A DNA stretch of 64,000 nucleotides, taken from NCBI GenBank assembly GCA_026120185.1, contig JANUWF010001176.1, forward strand, positions 4,721,501 to 4,785,500, in the 5' to 3' direction. The notes under the pieces were generated by a model. The model was not told where the DNA came from, searched no databases, and worked only from the letters and a program-made list of their open reading frames with translations. Source of the stretch: Voacanga thouarsii. Lineage: Eukaryota; Streptophyta; Magnoliopsida; Gentianales; Apocynaceae. Positions 1 to 12,070 of the stretch are shown piece by piece (the stretch's first letter is position 1; the number at the start of each line of letters is the position of its first letter). The translations under genes and the position numbers were made by a program.

Positions 1-786
1 CAAATTTGAAATTAATGAATTGAGACCACCATTAACCCTTTTTCCAAGCAAGTTAATAGAAAGAAACAACAAATTAATCTCGTAATCAGTATAAGTAATT
101 AAAAACCAAGAATAACAATCAATTAATCAAAATATCAAAGTATCTCCAAAAATCATGAATACCGAAAACAATGTCAAATTACAATAAAGCAATTAATACA
201 TCATTGTTCAAGAAAAGAAAACAAAGTAAAAAAAAAAGCACTCATAGACAAGCCTCATTCTTCTTCCTTCGTAGACTCTCTTGTACAATCCTCATTGATT
301 TTGAGTGATTTTGTGTTTTACTCCGTGAATTCATGCCTTTGACTTGTGTTTTCCCTCTATTTATAGGCTTTAGAAGTGCCTAAATTCGTCCCTCTAGGGT
401 TTCTTGCCAATTAGAAGTAGGAAAATACCAAAACTCTGAAAATTACCAAAAATGCACACAAAAATCGAGGCACTCCTCTTATACCAGTGCCCAGCCGGCA
501 CCACCTCTGGGCTCCCAACTAGTGCCAGCTGCATTCTGTTCAGCCCCTATTTTGTTGATTTTTTATTACCTCGAAGTACGTGCCAACAGCACGTAGTCGG
601 CGCCGCCTCTAGTCTGTTTAGCGACGATTTTGCCTTATTTTACCCCTAAAATCTGAAATAATGTACAAAATACCTTTCCAAGGGTAAAATCTCAAATATG
701 AAGGAATATGACCAGTTATTACATAAATTGTATCACAAAATAGCCTCAAATAACTAGGAAATATATGACTAATTTATGCCCTAACA
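1..786 (-). mobile_element. Athila/Tat-like LTR, copy A (partial)
   Basis: The sequence closely resembles 51480-52405, a bounded solo LTR of the same family. Read on the minus strand it begins at 786 with TGTTAGGGC, the counterpart of TGATAGGGCC in the other copies. The rest runs off the left edge of the window. A TATA-like box is seen on the minus strand near 357-367, inside the CCTATAAATAG context found in all four family members. No coding capacity is evident; the short frame at 452-649 lies inside the LTR and is not a gene. The family assignment rests on copy C, which has the primer site and polypurine tract. Confidence 0.75.
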
Positions 787-1299
787 TGCAGAGAAAGAAA
801 GAATTGTTTAGAGCAAAAATTAATGAGTAATGACTATAAAGGGGGCCAATACGGTTTGTGAAGAAAAATCCATGTCCTTGAGGCTATCAATTCCCTATGT
901 CATTGAAAAAATTGAGAGAAAAAAATTGGAGTGCTTTCCTCACATCCTGACTTGAGTTGTGTAATTTTTGGATTTATAATGCTTGAGTTGGTAGATGGCT
1001 TGACTTGTGTGATTCTTATTATCTATAGTTTAACATGAAGAGTGAAATAATCTTCTTAGACAAAGATATACACTTTATTAATTTAACTTTAAGAGTTTTG
1101 TGATGTCTTGTCAAATGTTTCAAAGTTCGAATTGTTTTCGAAGGGTGTGAATGACAAGAGTTGTATCTAAAGTTTGAAGGGAAGTTATAGTCCTTGGTAT
1201 GTTGTAAAAAGATTTGGAATAAGTGCTTGTGTTTTCCTGATAATTTTCTTGGTTAAAGTGGTTTTCTTGAGGACAAGCAAAATTTCAAGTATAAGGATA
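787..1299 (+). mobile_element. 3' internal end of Athila/Tat-like element, copy B
   Basis: Noncoding DNA just upstream of a plus-strand LTR. It is the reverse-complement counterpart of 3196-3780 in copy C. For example, GGGGCCAATACGG at 842 matches the inverted text near 3727, and the CTTGAGGACAAG motif at 1267 mirrors the one near 3215. These motifs lie just before the polypurine tract in this family. The 5' remainder is missing or beyond the window, apparently interrupted by copy A. Confidence 0.65.
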
Positions 1300-2778
1300 T
1301 GCTATAGGGGCTAAAATAACAATTGTTTTCCTAGTTATTTGAGGTTGTTTTAATATATATTTATTGTAATAACTAGGTATATTCCTATTTGATATTTTTC
1401 TTGTAAAAAGTGTTTTTGATAAATTTGTCCAAATTAGAGTTAAATTCAAGCAGAAGGCGAACAATTCCAGAACAAACCTGGTACCAGTCCCGGCCAAGGG
1501 TTAAGCAGAGAAAACCGAGCAGCTTTCAGTAAAAAGTAAAACAGACTTAGTTCCAAGTCTGGCAAATGGACTAGGCACTGGATCTAGCAAAAACATAGTG
1601 CGCTTGGCTCCAAGTGGGTCGAAAGTACCCGGCGCTAGGTACGCTCTGAAAGGCGAATATTCTGTGCACGAATTTAGGAATTTCCCAATAATTTTGGTAT
1701 TTTTGAAATCCTACTCGACCAAGACTTCTTAAGACACAAATTTATCATCCAAAAAGCCTATAAAAGCAAGAGAAAACAAAAGAGAAGAGAGATAGATCAA
1801 AGAGTATAAATTCCAATTACTCATTGGAGGAGGAATTCACCCAATCAAAGAGAATTGTTCAAGAGAATCTTCAAGGATAAAGAAAGAGGCTTGTCTATGA
1901 GTGTTTTCTTTTATCTTTGTTTTCTTTTCCTTAAAAATAATGTATTCGATGTTTTTATTGTAATTTAACATTATTTTAGGATTCATGATTTTGCGTAAAT
2001 TTAGTTATTTGATCAATTCTTTATCATCTTTGGTATTTGATTACTTGTTATCTTGATTATTAATGCGAGATCTTCTAATTGACTTTGACAAAACTATGTT
2101 AGGAGTTTCATTGCATTAATTTCATAATTGTCAAATCATAATGAACTTGAATGACAAAGTTAGGATTTTAGGACTAAATGATCAAAGATTAGTTTATTTC
2201 ACCTCGACCAAAGGGTCATTAGCTAATTTCATATTTTTAAGGAATTGAGATTCATGCATATTTTGGTTAAGATAGCTTGATTAACAAATCTGCTAATTGA
2301 AGCAACATATAATGATGAGCTTAATGCATATTTGGGTTATCTTAGCTTAATTGACAAATCTTTTAATATGAATCAAAACATAGTAATTCCATGGATTAAC
2401 AAACGAAGTGGAATTTATCTTTACATTCTTTCATGATGCCAAGACGATAATAAGTTGAAAGAATTGATAGTTGGTTTATTATCATATTTTCTAGGATAAT
2501 TGTCTAAATTATATAGACCTGCATCCTTGAGTTGTATATATTTCTCAAATTTTATTTTTATTATTTTCTCAATTTATTTAGGTCGATTAAACAAGGAATG
2601 AAAAGTGATTAGTGTGTACTTGTTCCTTTGAGGATCAGTACTTGTTAATTCCCTATGCTATGCTTGCGATAAGTATACTTGCTTATATGTGTATTTTGGT
2701 ATTAATGTTTTAATTAAAACTTGAGTAAGGGATTGATTTAAATTTGATGATTTTTATGCACCCAAAATTTACGCATCA
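1300..2778 (+). mobile_element. Athila/Tat-like 3' LTR, copy B
   Basis: Starts TGCTATAGGGGCTAAAAT and ends TTTACGCATCA, so it has TG...CA ends. It is about 1.48 kb and homologous in inverted orientation to the LTRs of copies A, C and D. A TATAAAAG box lies at 1759-1766 after AAGCC, the same context as in the other copies. Its right end abuts the middle of copy C's 3' LTR, so copy B appears to have inserted into copy C. The matching left half of that LTR is not in the window, so no target-site duplication can be checked. Confidence 0.75.
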
Positions 2779-3195
2779 TTCTCTTTTGCTTTATTTCTTT
2801 GTTGTTTGCTGCCTTGGCCCATGATTTTGTTGCTTCTTTTCCTGTTTTGTCTTTTGTTCTTTGCTTGGGCCGACCGAACCACGATCTCCTTTGAGCCATT
2901 GTTCTCTTTTCAATTTCCAATTTCACCTTCCTTTGTTTCATCTATTTTTTTATGCTTTCCTCTGTTCTTCCAGTATAGGACTGGCGCCAGGACCATCTTC
3001 TTGGCTTAGTGTTGGATCTGCACTGGAAAATTACTCAATTAGCTCTAAAGTTCACTATTTTTGCATAAAATTATAGAAAAGCATTTTTATAAGTGAAATA
3101 TTAAATAAGAAGGAATATAGCTAGTTATTGCATTAAAAGTTTCTCAAATTAGCCTCAAATAACTAGGAAAATAATGATAATTTTAGCCCCTATCA
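2779..3195 (-). mobile_element. 3' LTR fragment of element copy C
   Basis: Matches 8676-9094, the other LTR of the same element, including the run ending TTTAGCCCCTATCA. Minus-strand reading starts TGATAGGGGCTAAAAT at 3195. Only the first 417 bases of the LTR are left. The rest was displaced by plus-strand copy B at 2778/2779. Confidence 0.8.
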
Positions 3196-3212
3196 CATAC
3201 CTCCCACACTTG
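3196..3212 (-). other. polypurine tract of copy C
   Basis: The minus strand reads AAGTGTGGGAGGTATG directly before the LTR start TGATAGGGG. This purine-rich tract in this position is the plus-strand primer expected next to a 3' LTR, and its form is typical of plant Athila/Tat-type gypsy elements. Confidence 0.7.
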
Positions 3213-3828
3213 AATCTTTACTTGTCCTCAAGTGAATACTTAAACAAAGCACTCAAAATAATTTATTTCTTCTCACATTCATCAATAACAAAGCCATAAT
3301 TTCTTTTTCAACTTTAGATAAAATTTGTCATTCATTCAATCTTTTAAAAACTTTTGTAAACTCATGCATTTCAAATATATCAAGACCTTTAAAATTAAGT
3401 TAAACAAGTTTATACTTTAGTCTAAGAAAATTATTCCACCTTTCAAGCTAAGACGTAGATAACATAAATCATTCAAGATAGGTTGTATAACCACTTCAAA
3501 ACTCATAGAATTAAATTTGCAAAACTCTAAGTAGCAAAATAATGAGATGCTCATGTTTTTTTTTTTGTTTTCATCATTTTTTTTCTTTCACTTTTTTTTT
3601 CTTTAGCCTCAAGTGCATGAACATTACCTTCACGTACCATATTGGTAGTTACATTTTTTTTCCTTTGCTTTTCGGGAATTAGCCTCAGCAAAGTGTGATG
3701 CTTCTTTTTTTTCCTCTTCCACTAACCATATTGGCCCCCTTAAGCAATTTCCTAATGAGATAAGCATTTTCTTTCCAAATAAAATAAGCATTTTTTTCCA
3801 CTCATTTTTTTCCAATAAAAGAACAATG

Positions 3829-3855
3829 CTCTCTCTCTCTCTCTCTCTCTCTCTC
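3829..3855. repeat. (CT)n microsatellite
   Basis: Uninterrupted CT dinucleotide run of 27 bases inside the internal region of copy C. Confidence 0.95.
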
Positions 3856-4165
3856 GGGTTATTTCTCATCATCCTTATTCACAACCCAAGTTAAACAAAA
3901 TTAGACAATCATGAATCAAGAAGTAATAAACAACTCTTCCTATAGTTCATCATATCCTCCATATCTAAACAAGGAAAGTATAATAAAATTCAAATACTAA
4001 AATATAACCAATACTAACTTAAATTGCTAAGACTTAACACATTCAACTTAATCACAATTTTACTCAATAAAATCCAATCAATTTGAATGACAAAATCATA
4101 TCTAAAGTGAAAAAGAACGTCATAACCTTATCATAGGCAAAAAGATGCACTTGAGAAAATATTAA

Positions 4166-4186
4166 ATCTCTCCCCCACACTTAAAT
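4166..4186 (-). other. second, internal polypurine-like tract in copy C
   Basis: Minus strand reads TTTAAGTGTGGGGGAGAGAT, preceded by GGACAATGTCCAA. It resembles the tract beside the 3' LTR but lies about 1 kb inside the element. It may be a central polypurine tract or the remnant of an older element boundary. I see no LTR start immediately downstream of it. Confidence 0.4.
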
Positions 4187-4859
4187 TGGACATTGTCCTT
4201 AGTGGCCTAAAATATCACAATAAAACATAACCAAGGGACCAAAAATGTAAAGAGAATGAAGAAAATAATACTCCCCAAGGTAGATTAGCTGCAAGAAAAG
4301 AGAAGTTCATCCTTGAAAAAGTTGGAAAAATTATTGCCAGTTAAATAATCCTACAACAAGAAAAATAAATACACAAGTAAAAGCCCAAAAAAAGAATTGA
4401 AAGAAAACAAGATAAAAGCACAAGAAAAACCAAAGGCAAAGAAAAATAGAAAGTCAAAGCATTTAAAACCCCCTTGAAGTAGAGCCTCCAAACGAACCTC
4501 CAGATTGTCCAAATGAACCACCAAATGGACCACCACGACCTCCAAATAGATCTAAGGTCCTCCTTGTCTTTCCTAATATTATCTCCAATAATCTCCTTGA
4601 ATGTCTTGATTGAGCCTTAGATTGCGCAAAATATCCTCGTGACATTGTTGTGTATGCTCAGTCCTATCAATCCTTTGATCATACCTCACCCTTATATCAG
4701 CTATGTCAACCCCCAGTGTAGCCATTCCGTCCCTCAAATGCTCTCGAAATGTATGAATGTTGGCTAGAACGTTGTCACTAACACTAGATGGTCACCCAGA
4801 ATACCTTTGTGGTTGGGAAGGTTCCTATTCTTGCTCAACTAGAAGATCAAGAATGTTAT

Positions 4860-5773
4860 GTTCAGGAACCTCCCTTGGCCTTAACCATGTAGATTCTATA
4901 TTATGAAATTTATAACCACAACGAGTCAAGACTTGTTCAGTGACTATATTATGTGAGGTGGTAGGTTCCACAAGTTCGTTCTCCATAGAAATATTAAAAA
5001 ACATACAAATCCTATGGAATCACCAAAGGAAGAACAAATGCTTTGGTGGTGAGGCCATAAGCCGCCACTTCTCACATAGATGTTAGTAGCAAAAGGGTAA
5101 GGGGAATTGGTTCTCCACGAAGCATTTTAGAGAGTGTATCAACATCAATAAGTCAAACTTCAAGCAAACTACTTAATCGAGGGCAAACATTCAAACATAA
5201 GATATATAAAATAACCCTCTATTGAGGAGCAAGATCATTACTGAAGAGAAAGAAAGAACTATGTGTAGAAGTTTTTAGTTCTAAACCAAACTGTCGAAAA
5301 GCCACATTAAAGTTCCAAGTTAGTTCAAAAGAGATCATTTTATTGTGGTGGTCAATTTCTATCTAAGGGCCACTATCATCCACTCCTAAAATGGCAACTA
5401 GTTGAACCTTAGTCAAAATGATGGAGATGCCTTTTACAGATGTTTCAATTTGTTGCAAATGTCCTTGCCTTTTATTTTCCATGTTAGCATAAAATTCCTT
5501 TACATGGGTCGGACAAAAGTCACCTCTCAAGCCTAAAATAGGACCCCAACCAATCTTTCCAAACATTTCAGTTATATTCAAAGATCGATCCAAAGAAGGT
5601 TTGATTGTTTTTTCAATAATGATCCTATTTGAGGCCCTAGCTTCATACCATTCCTCACTTTTTTAATCATTTAAATTCTTTGGATGAAAAAAAAGTAGCT
5701 CTGAAAAAGGGTCAAAAGTTAATGATGGTTTAGTGTGTTTGTGAGGTTTGAAAAGTTGTCTTATTTTAGGCAT
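4860..5773 (-). pseudogene. decayed ORF of the plant-transposon-associated domain family
   Basis: An ATG at 5773 opens a frame (MPKIRQLFKPHKHTK...) that continues through the open stretch 5593-5363 to about 4860, interrupted by several stops. Visible family motifs are GWGPILGLRGDFCPTHV followed by KEFYANM (about 5440-5560), then a VQLVAILGVDD block, then an R-L-S-S-L-L-E-V / L-R-G-E-P-I-P-L pattern. The same layout occurs in the extra ORFs of the sirevirus-like elements at 29963-31400 and 60868-62523. I recall this family as the 'putative plant transposon protein' domain; its biochemical role is not known to me. It is the only coding remnant of element C. Too decayed to be functional. Confidence 0.55.
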
Positions 5774-6697
5774 TGTGACTCAACCGAACACACTTTGCAA
5801 ATGGTTCTCTTTTTAGTGAAAAACTTTCCCAAACTTTTGATGCTAAAAAAAAACAAGGAGAATATTCAACATAGATAGCTAAAGCACAAGGTCAACCAAC
5901 TGCAATCAACATAGCAAAATATCACAAGAAGGCTCAATTTTCCAAGATTTCCTTATTTGCAAAAATTCAGAAAACAATACATAGCTAACTTTTAAAAGCA
6001 TCCACAAGACTTACAATCCATTCTATGAATTTTTTCTACCACCAAATAAACTCAACAAAGAGATGTCCATGCCTAGTAAATTTTTCCTCAAAAATATATA
6101 TACAAAATTCCAAGAAATTCAAGAGAATAAAATCTACCTTAACATGAAGAGAGTTTTGCACCAATGTATTCCCCAATGTGTGAGCTTTAAAACTTTGAAT
6201 TCTTGGGGGAAAATTCATAAAAGAAGAAGAGCAGTGTGAAGAAGAAAGGAAGAAGAAGACGAAGGGAAAAGGTGAAAAACAGAGAGAAACGAAAGTATCA
6301 TTCTGGAAGAATAGGAAAAGAAAAATCAAAGAAAGAAGAGAAATAGAAAAACAAGACAAACGAAGAAAGAAAAAAATGAAATAAAACACAAAGAAAGGAT
6401 TTGGGAAGGGGGTTGGTGCTTCACATGAACAAACAAAAGAAAAAAATAAGAAAAGCAAACGAAATATTACAAGGAAAAAGGAAGAAAAGGACAAATCAGG
6501 AAGAATCAGGGAAGAAAAGAAAAAGAGTAAGGAAACAAATGAAAAAGGAAAAAACTAAAAGAAAAGAAAATTGAAAATTGATTATTGTTCTTGTGTTTTT
6601 TTTCCCCTCTCGTTTTTTTTAAATTATCCTGATTAAATGCATGAACACAATACATTTAAAATAAGAATGCATAAATTAAAAATTAGACTACAATTAA

Positions 6698-6726
6698 AAG
6701 AAGAAGAAGAAGAAGAAGAAGAAGAA
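6698..6726. repeat. (GAA)n microsatellite
   Basis: Perfect GAA trinucleotide run followed by an AT-rich (AAT)-like stretch up to about 6770. Confidence 0.95.
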
Positions 6727-7070
6727 TAAAAAAATAATAATAAAAATAATAATAAATAAAATAAAAATTAATTGGCCGAAAATATTGTGTTGGTGTACGT
6801 AAGCAAAAAGTCTAGACCTAAAAATAAAAGAGTTAGTAGTAACTCAAAATTATTAACGTAAAAATCATCAATTAAATATTTGAATATAATTAATACACTT
6901 ATTTCATATTAACATTAAGTTAGTAAAATCAAATAACTAACTATGCAACATAGCATAACAAGTTAATAACTATGAACATGTATTTACCTATTCACATATT
7001 TACAACATACAGTGACATTAAAGTACAATTATTCAATAACATAAAATATGGCACCTATTCATACAAGGAA

Positions 7071-7161
7071 CATACATACATACATACATACATACATACA
7101 TACATACATACATACATACATACATACATACATACATACATACATACATACATACATACAT
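7071..7161. repeat. (CATA)n tetranucleotide microsatellite
   Basis: About 23 perfect CATA units in 91 bases, 38 bases from the primer-binding site of copy C. The period of 4 opens reading frames on both strands (Tyr-Ile-His-Thr repeats on plus, Met-Tyr-Val-Cys on minus). These are artefacts, not genes. Confidence 0.97.
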
Positions 7162-7198
7162 GGTTAAATCAATAAAATTCAAGTTTTCGTCATATTGT

Positions 7199-7216
7199 TC
7201 CCCGGCAATGGCACCT
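7199..7216 (-). other. primer-binding site, tRNA-Asp type
   Basis: The minus strand reads AGGTGCCATTGCCGGGGA, six bases after the end of the 5' LTR. It matches, with a few changes, the TGGCGCCGTTGCCGGGGA site complementary to the 3' end of plant tRNA-Asp used by Athila/Tat-type elements. It fixes the orientation of element C as minus. Confidence 0.75.
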
Positions 7217-7222
7217 AAAATT

Positions 7223-9094
7223 TGATATGTAAATTTTGAGCGTATAAAAATCATCAATTTGAAAACCATCCCTTAGTCAAGTTTAAATTAAAATATTGAT
7301 CTCAAAATACACATATGAGTAAATATACTCATCGCAAGAATAGCATACCTAATTAACGAGTATTGACTCTCAAAGGAACAAATACATACTAATCATTTTT
7401 CATTTATAGTTTAACCAACCCAAATAAAATGAGAAAATAATAAAAAGAAAAATAAATAAATATATACAACTCAATGATGTAGGAATATGCAATTTAGACA
7501 ACTATCCTAGAAAACATGATAATGAACCAACTAGTAATTCTTTCAATTAATTATTATATTGGCATCATGAAGTAATATAAAGTAAAATTCAAATGTTTTC
7601 CCAAGTTATGAATCTACTTAGATAAATTCCACTAGTTTTCCCAATCCATGGAATTACTATCTTTTGATTAATATTAATAGATTTGCCAATCAAGCTAACA
7701 TAACCAAAAGATGCATGAAGCTCAATTCCTTATAAGCATGAAATTATCTAATAACCATTTGCTCGAGGTGAAATCAACTAATCTTCGATTACTTTAGTCC
7801 TATAATCCTAATTTCGTTGCCCAAGTACATTAAAATTTAATAAATATGAAATCAATGCAATAAATTTCTAACATCATTTTCCCAAGTCAATTAGAAGAAC
7901 TCACATCAATAGCCAATGATAACAAGTAATCAAATACCCAGAAAAAAAATTAATTAATCAAAGAACTAAAATAACTCAAAATCACAAATCTAAGAATAAT
8001 AACTAAATACAATTAAAGAATTAATATCATCATTGTTCAAGAAAAAGAAAACAAAGGAAATAGATAAATGCTCATAGACAAGCCTTTCAATTTCCATTGA
8101 AAACTCTTCTTGAAACAACGCCCCTTTAATTATTTCTGTAGAGAAAATATTGGTTATGCACTCTAAAAAATATATCTAGTTTTCTACATTGTGCACATAC
8201 CTTTTGTCTAATGTAATTAGCATTAATTTATAGGCTTACAAATTTCCTAAAAGTCCAAACTAAAAAAAAGTAGTAATTTCCTAATAGCATTCTAAATAAA
8301 AAATTAAATAAGGCCACAAGTTGAGTTGTGAAAGAATTGGAAACTCCTGTTTATCATTTTGCATTGAAGCACATTCATTTTCTTGAAATTGGCTTCACTC
8401 AAGCTGATTAACAAGTCCCATGCCAATGAATTTCTTTTTCTTTTTGCAGCCAACTTGCCCGAGCCATGAACCAAAATTGCTAAAGCTGCCAAGCCGTGAA
8501 AACACTTTCCTAAGCCATGCAGCCAAGCCATCCGAATTGCTAAAGACTGAAGCTATTGATTCTCTTCTCTTTTTGGTTGCTTTCTCACTGAGCCGTGGCA
8601 TAACCGAGCAGTGGCTTAGACTTCATGCATCCTTCCCAGGATGTCTTACATCCTAGCCATGATGAATTTTTGTCTTCTTCCCCTTTGCTTTATTTTTCTG
8701 TTGCTTGCTTCCTTGGCCCATGATTTTGTTGCTTCTTTTTCCCATTTTATCTTTTGTTTTGTGCTTGAGCCGACTGAGCTGTGATCTTCTTTGAGTTATT
8801 ATTCCCTTTTCGATTTCCAATTTCACCTTCCTCTATTTCGTCTATTTTTTTCTGCTTTCCTTTGTTCTTCCCGTATAGGACTGGCACCAGGTCCATCTTC
8901 TTGCCTAGTGTTGGGTCTGCATTGGACAATTACTTAATTAGCTCTAAATTTCACCTATTTTTGCATAAAATTAAGAAAAGCATTTTTATAAGTGAAATAT
9001 CAAATAGGAAGGAATATGACTAGTTTTTGTATTAAAAATATCTCAAATTAGTCTCAAATAACTAAAAAAATAATGATGATTTTAGCCGCTATCA
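7223..9094 (-). mobile_element. 5' LTR of Athila/Tat-like element C
   Basis: Complete LTR of 1872 bases. Plus-strand text starts TGATATGTAAATTTTGAG and ends TTAGCCGCTATCA. The minus strand therefore starts TGATAGCGGCTAAAAT and ends in CATATCA. A TATAAAT-like box on the minus strand lies near 8225-8236 in the shared AAGCCTATAAAT context. The stretch 8440-8660 contains repeated GCC(A/G)TG words. The element cuts into the chromovirus LTR that resumes at 9095. Confidence 0.8.
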
Positions 9095-9538
9095 ATAGTT
9101 CCATTTCACGTGCCAAAATAAGTGTGACATGCAAACAGTTTTATGCAAGGGTTTACTTGATCTATTGCTTTCACAAACACAATAGTCCTCCAAGTTAGGC
9201 TCAAGGTAATCTAGCCCTGCCTGGGGTAAACATAGGGTAAAAGTCACCAATAGTTCACAACCAAGCAACAACTGTATAAATAAATAACTTTCAACCTAAC
9301 ATACCTTAGCTCAACAGATCAACAACCATACCCAATTATGAAAGTAATGTTTTAGGATTTCTAAAATTAATTGACAAGGTATTTTAAGGTTTGTTATTAG
9401 TTTAAAGAATAAGAATAATTTAATATAACAATATTGGTAGGGGTCATAATTACTATATACATATAGACAAAAGTAATAGTAAGAATATTAATAATAACAA
9501 TAATATTATTAATATAAAAAGATACTAATAATTAATCC

Positions 9539-9541
<3 letters not shown>

Positions 9542-9571
<30 letters not shown>
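9542..9571. repeat. (TA)n microsatellite
   Basis: Fifteen TA units inside the chromovirus LTR. The related scrap at 57866-58074 has only a few TA units at the same place, so the run expanded in this copy or shrank in the other. Confidence 0.95.
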
Positions 9572-9572
<1 letters not shown>

Positions 9573-9703
9573 CTTTTTTTAATAACGTTTAATAAAAACA
9601 TTACTATTTGTTTGTTTAAAAAAATAATAATATTAAAAGTAATTTTTAATTTTAAAAATATTAATATTAACCTAAATTAATAAATTAAACCAAATAACGA
9701 TAC

Positions 9704-9754
<51 letters not shown>
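9704..9754. repeat. (TAA)n microsatellite
   Basis: About 17 TAA units, uninterrupted, within the chromovirus LTR. Confidence 0.95.
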
Positions 9755-9757
<3 letters not shown>

Positions 9758-12010
9758 GTAATTATAATAGTAGTGAAAAGTCACACTAATAATAATTTTT
9801 AATGACCTTAGTGATATTACTACTATTAAAAATTTTGGAAAGGGTGATATGTCTGGATATATTCATAGATATATATATTCAATAAATAGAATGCTCATTT
9901 GTGCAAAATAGATTTCTTATAGTATTTATTACAACAAGGGTGATACTATACCAATAACAATATTAGCAAGGTGTTTGATAGCAAAAATAACACTATAAGA
10001 GCATAAGCAAAGCATTGGTAATAAAATCTCCATCATTCATCAAAACATCTCATACTAGTGATATAAAGCCTCAAATAACAATCTACCAATGAACATATAA
10101 TAATCCTTAATCTCAAACCATAATCCAACAATAATACATAAGCCTTGATTCCAATCTTGATCTTAAAATTATTCTCTCCATACCATATACATTTTTCCAT
10201 TCCGACAATATCAAATTAACCTATCAATTTCATCATCCTAAAAATATTGAGTTCAAAAATAGGAAGGTCATAGCAAAATACTTATTTGATGATCGTCTAA
10301 GTCGAAGGTGTTGTCTTGTCCAATGAAGGACCTTGAGCCCCATGATGAGTCCTCTAGTGATTGAGGTTGTCCAAAGGTGGCCACCAACGGTTCGGTCAAG
10401 AGAGAGAGTGAGTGAGTGAGTGAGAGATTAGGTTTTGAAGAAAAGAAGATAAGGAAGAGAAGAAGAATAAGATGGTTGTACCTATTTTACCTTTTGGTGT
10501 TCTTCTTCCGTTAAGCAAAAAAAAAACCCGTTTGATCTCAAAGAAGGATCAGCTTTAGTTGTTTTAGTGTTGAGTATGCTAAGGGTGAGTATAGAGTGAA
10601 ACGTAGTTGACTTGAGAGATTTGGAGTAACTTGGGGTGAATAGAGATGGTTAAAGATTGACGAAGTGTAGTGTGTGTTCTTGGAATCACAAGAGAAAGTT
10701 GAGAGAAGAAGTTGAGTGTGCTTTGGTGAGTGATGGCCGAATGGCCTTGCTAGGGGAGGGGTTTCAGTTATCCAAGGGAGAGAGAGGGGGAATACACCTA
10801 ATTTGAATTTCAAAATGAGGGGAAAATGGAAGTTTTTGAGGTATAGGATTTGCTAATGATGATTTCTTCTTGAAGGTCTCTAGGTCTTTAATTGTGGTTT
10901 GCTTGTTTAGCTAAGTCTTGCTTGTGAAATTGTGGATTATTCTATCCTTAGAGCTGCCCAAAAATGGCTGTACAAGAGAAGCAAAATTCAGGTTTATTAG
11001 CCTAGTTAGGTGAGAGTTAAGGAGCAAAAGTTGGGATTTAACTTTTAAGTTTAAAAAGTTTTGAATGGAGTGAAGTTAGGAAAGGTTTGAGTTGGTTTAA
11101 TGGAGTTCTAATGGCCAAGGTTGATGAAGAAGGCAAGATGTTCAGCCATAATTTCAAGGTGGCCGAAATGATGAAGGGAATTGAAGAAGAAAATTGGGTT
11201 TTACCTTTGCTATGAAAGCTGGAAAAAAAATCTGGACATTAGCTATATGAACTCATAGAATCTAGGATGATTTGTTAGCAAAAATTTGAATTATTTTCAA
11301 TGGATTTGCAGCTGTAAAATAGGAGTGTTTCAATGTCTATTAATGGTGGTTTTTCAGCCATCACCTTGAAGAAGAAAGAGGAGAACTCTAGATGGTCTTA
11401 TGCATGGGTTAAATGCTCAATTCCATGGCTAAAACACTTTGTAGGTTGCTGGAAAATTTTCTGGTTTGGTGAAGCTATGGTAGCTCCGAATTTCAAAGGA
11501 ATTTTCAGCTTCCTATACATGAAATGTTCTAGCAAATAAAGAAGAGGTAAATTTTTCTGCCTTTTTTTTGGAAACTATCCAAGAGGAAGAGCTGGAAAAA
11601 ATTCCACTTTTATACCAAAACATGAACAGGCAACATATAATTCTTTGGAGAAGAAACTATGATGATTTAATCTTCAAAAACTTCCAGCTATTCCCTCTCC
11701 TAAATTTCGATCATTTTATCCTCCAAAAGCTGGAATTTTATTTCAAAAAATTCAAGTCCAATATAATCCAAAATATTTTATAAGAAAATTAAAATAATTA
11801 AAAAATAAGATTATTTTAAATTCAAATAGGCTAGGACATGGGTTACTAAAATAATGAAGATTAAAACTCCTCTAAATTTTCTTTTAGGACAAGATCGCAT
11901 GGTTAAAATATTACCGTTATGTCTTCCCCAAAACAACATTCCTATTTTTATGGAATGCAAGAAGAAAAATTCAAACATTAGTAAGGATAATTAAAAATAA
12001 TACTTAGTTG

Positions 12011-12070
12011 ATGGAATTTAAACTTAAGACCTTAGAAATTAACCACAAAGCTCTAACCACTTAACCACAT
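12011..12070 (-). repeat. tRNA-like A-box/B-box module in chromovirus LTR
   Basis: The minus strand carries GTGGTTAAGTGGTTAGAGC (A-box-like) followed about 25 bases later by AGTTTAAATTCC (B-box-like). The same pair occurs in the solo LTRs at 24688-24755 and 57050-57113, about 230-250 bases from the LTR start in each case. It looks like a decayed tRNA or SINE head, not a functional tRNA gene. Confidence 0.55.

Larger units (their letters stand above)
3196..7222 (-). mobile_element. internal region of non-autonomous Athila/Tat-like element C
   Basis: About 4 kb between two LTRs of the same family. No gag, protease, RT, RNase H or integrase motif is recognisable. The only coding trace is the decayed ORF at 4860-5773. 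The rest is AT-rich or purine-biased noncoding DNA with microsatellites (CT at 3829-3855, GAA at 6698-6726, CATA at 7071-7161). Frames at 6036-6494 and 4351-4645 are composition artefacts. A second purine tract occurs near 4166-4186. Lacking pol, the element would have needed enzymes from an autonomous relative, resembling a large retrotransposon derivative. Confidence 0.65.

Noticed and set aside
4351..4645. Minus frames with Gly-Gly-Ser-Phe-Gly repeats or a Leu/Phe-rich end
   Set aside because: Short overlapping frames in different phases over a low-complexity segment; they could be a decayed end of the element C ORF but nothing supports a protein.
6036..6494. 152-codon minus frame rich in Phe, Ser and Leu
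   Set aside because: It comes from a strongly purine-biased stretch of the plus strand; no motif, no conservation in copy B, and it lies inside the noncoding part of element C.
6972..7269. Overlapping open frames on both strands with repeating Tyr-Ile-His-Thr and Met-Tyr-Val-Cys
   Set aside because: They are translations of the (CATA)n microsatellite, which has no stop in most frames.
10538..10813. 91-codon minus frame in the chromovirus LTR
   Set aside because: Position corresponds to noncoding LTR in the two bounded solo LTRs, where the frame is not kept.
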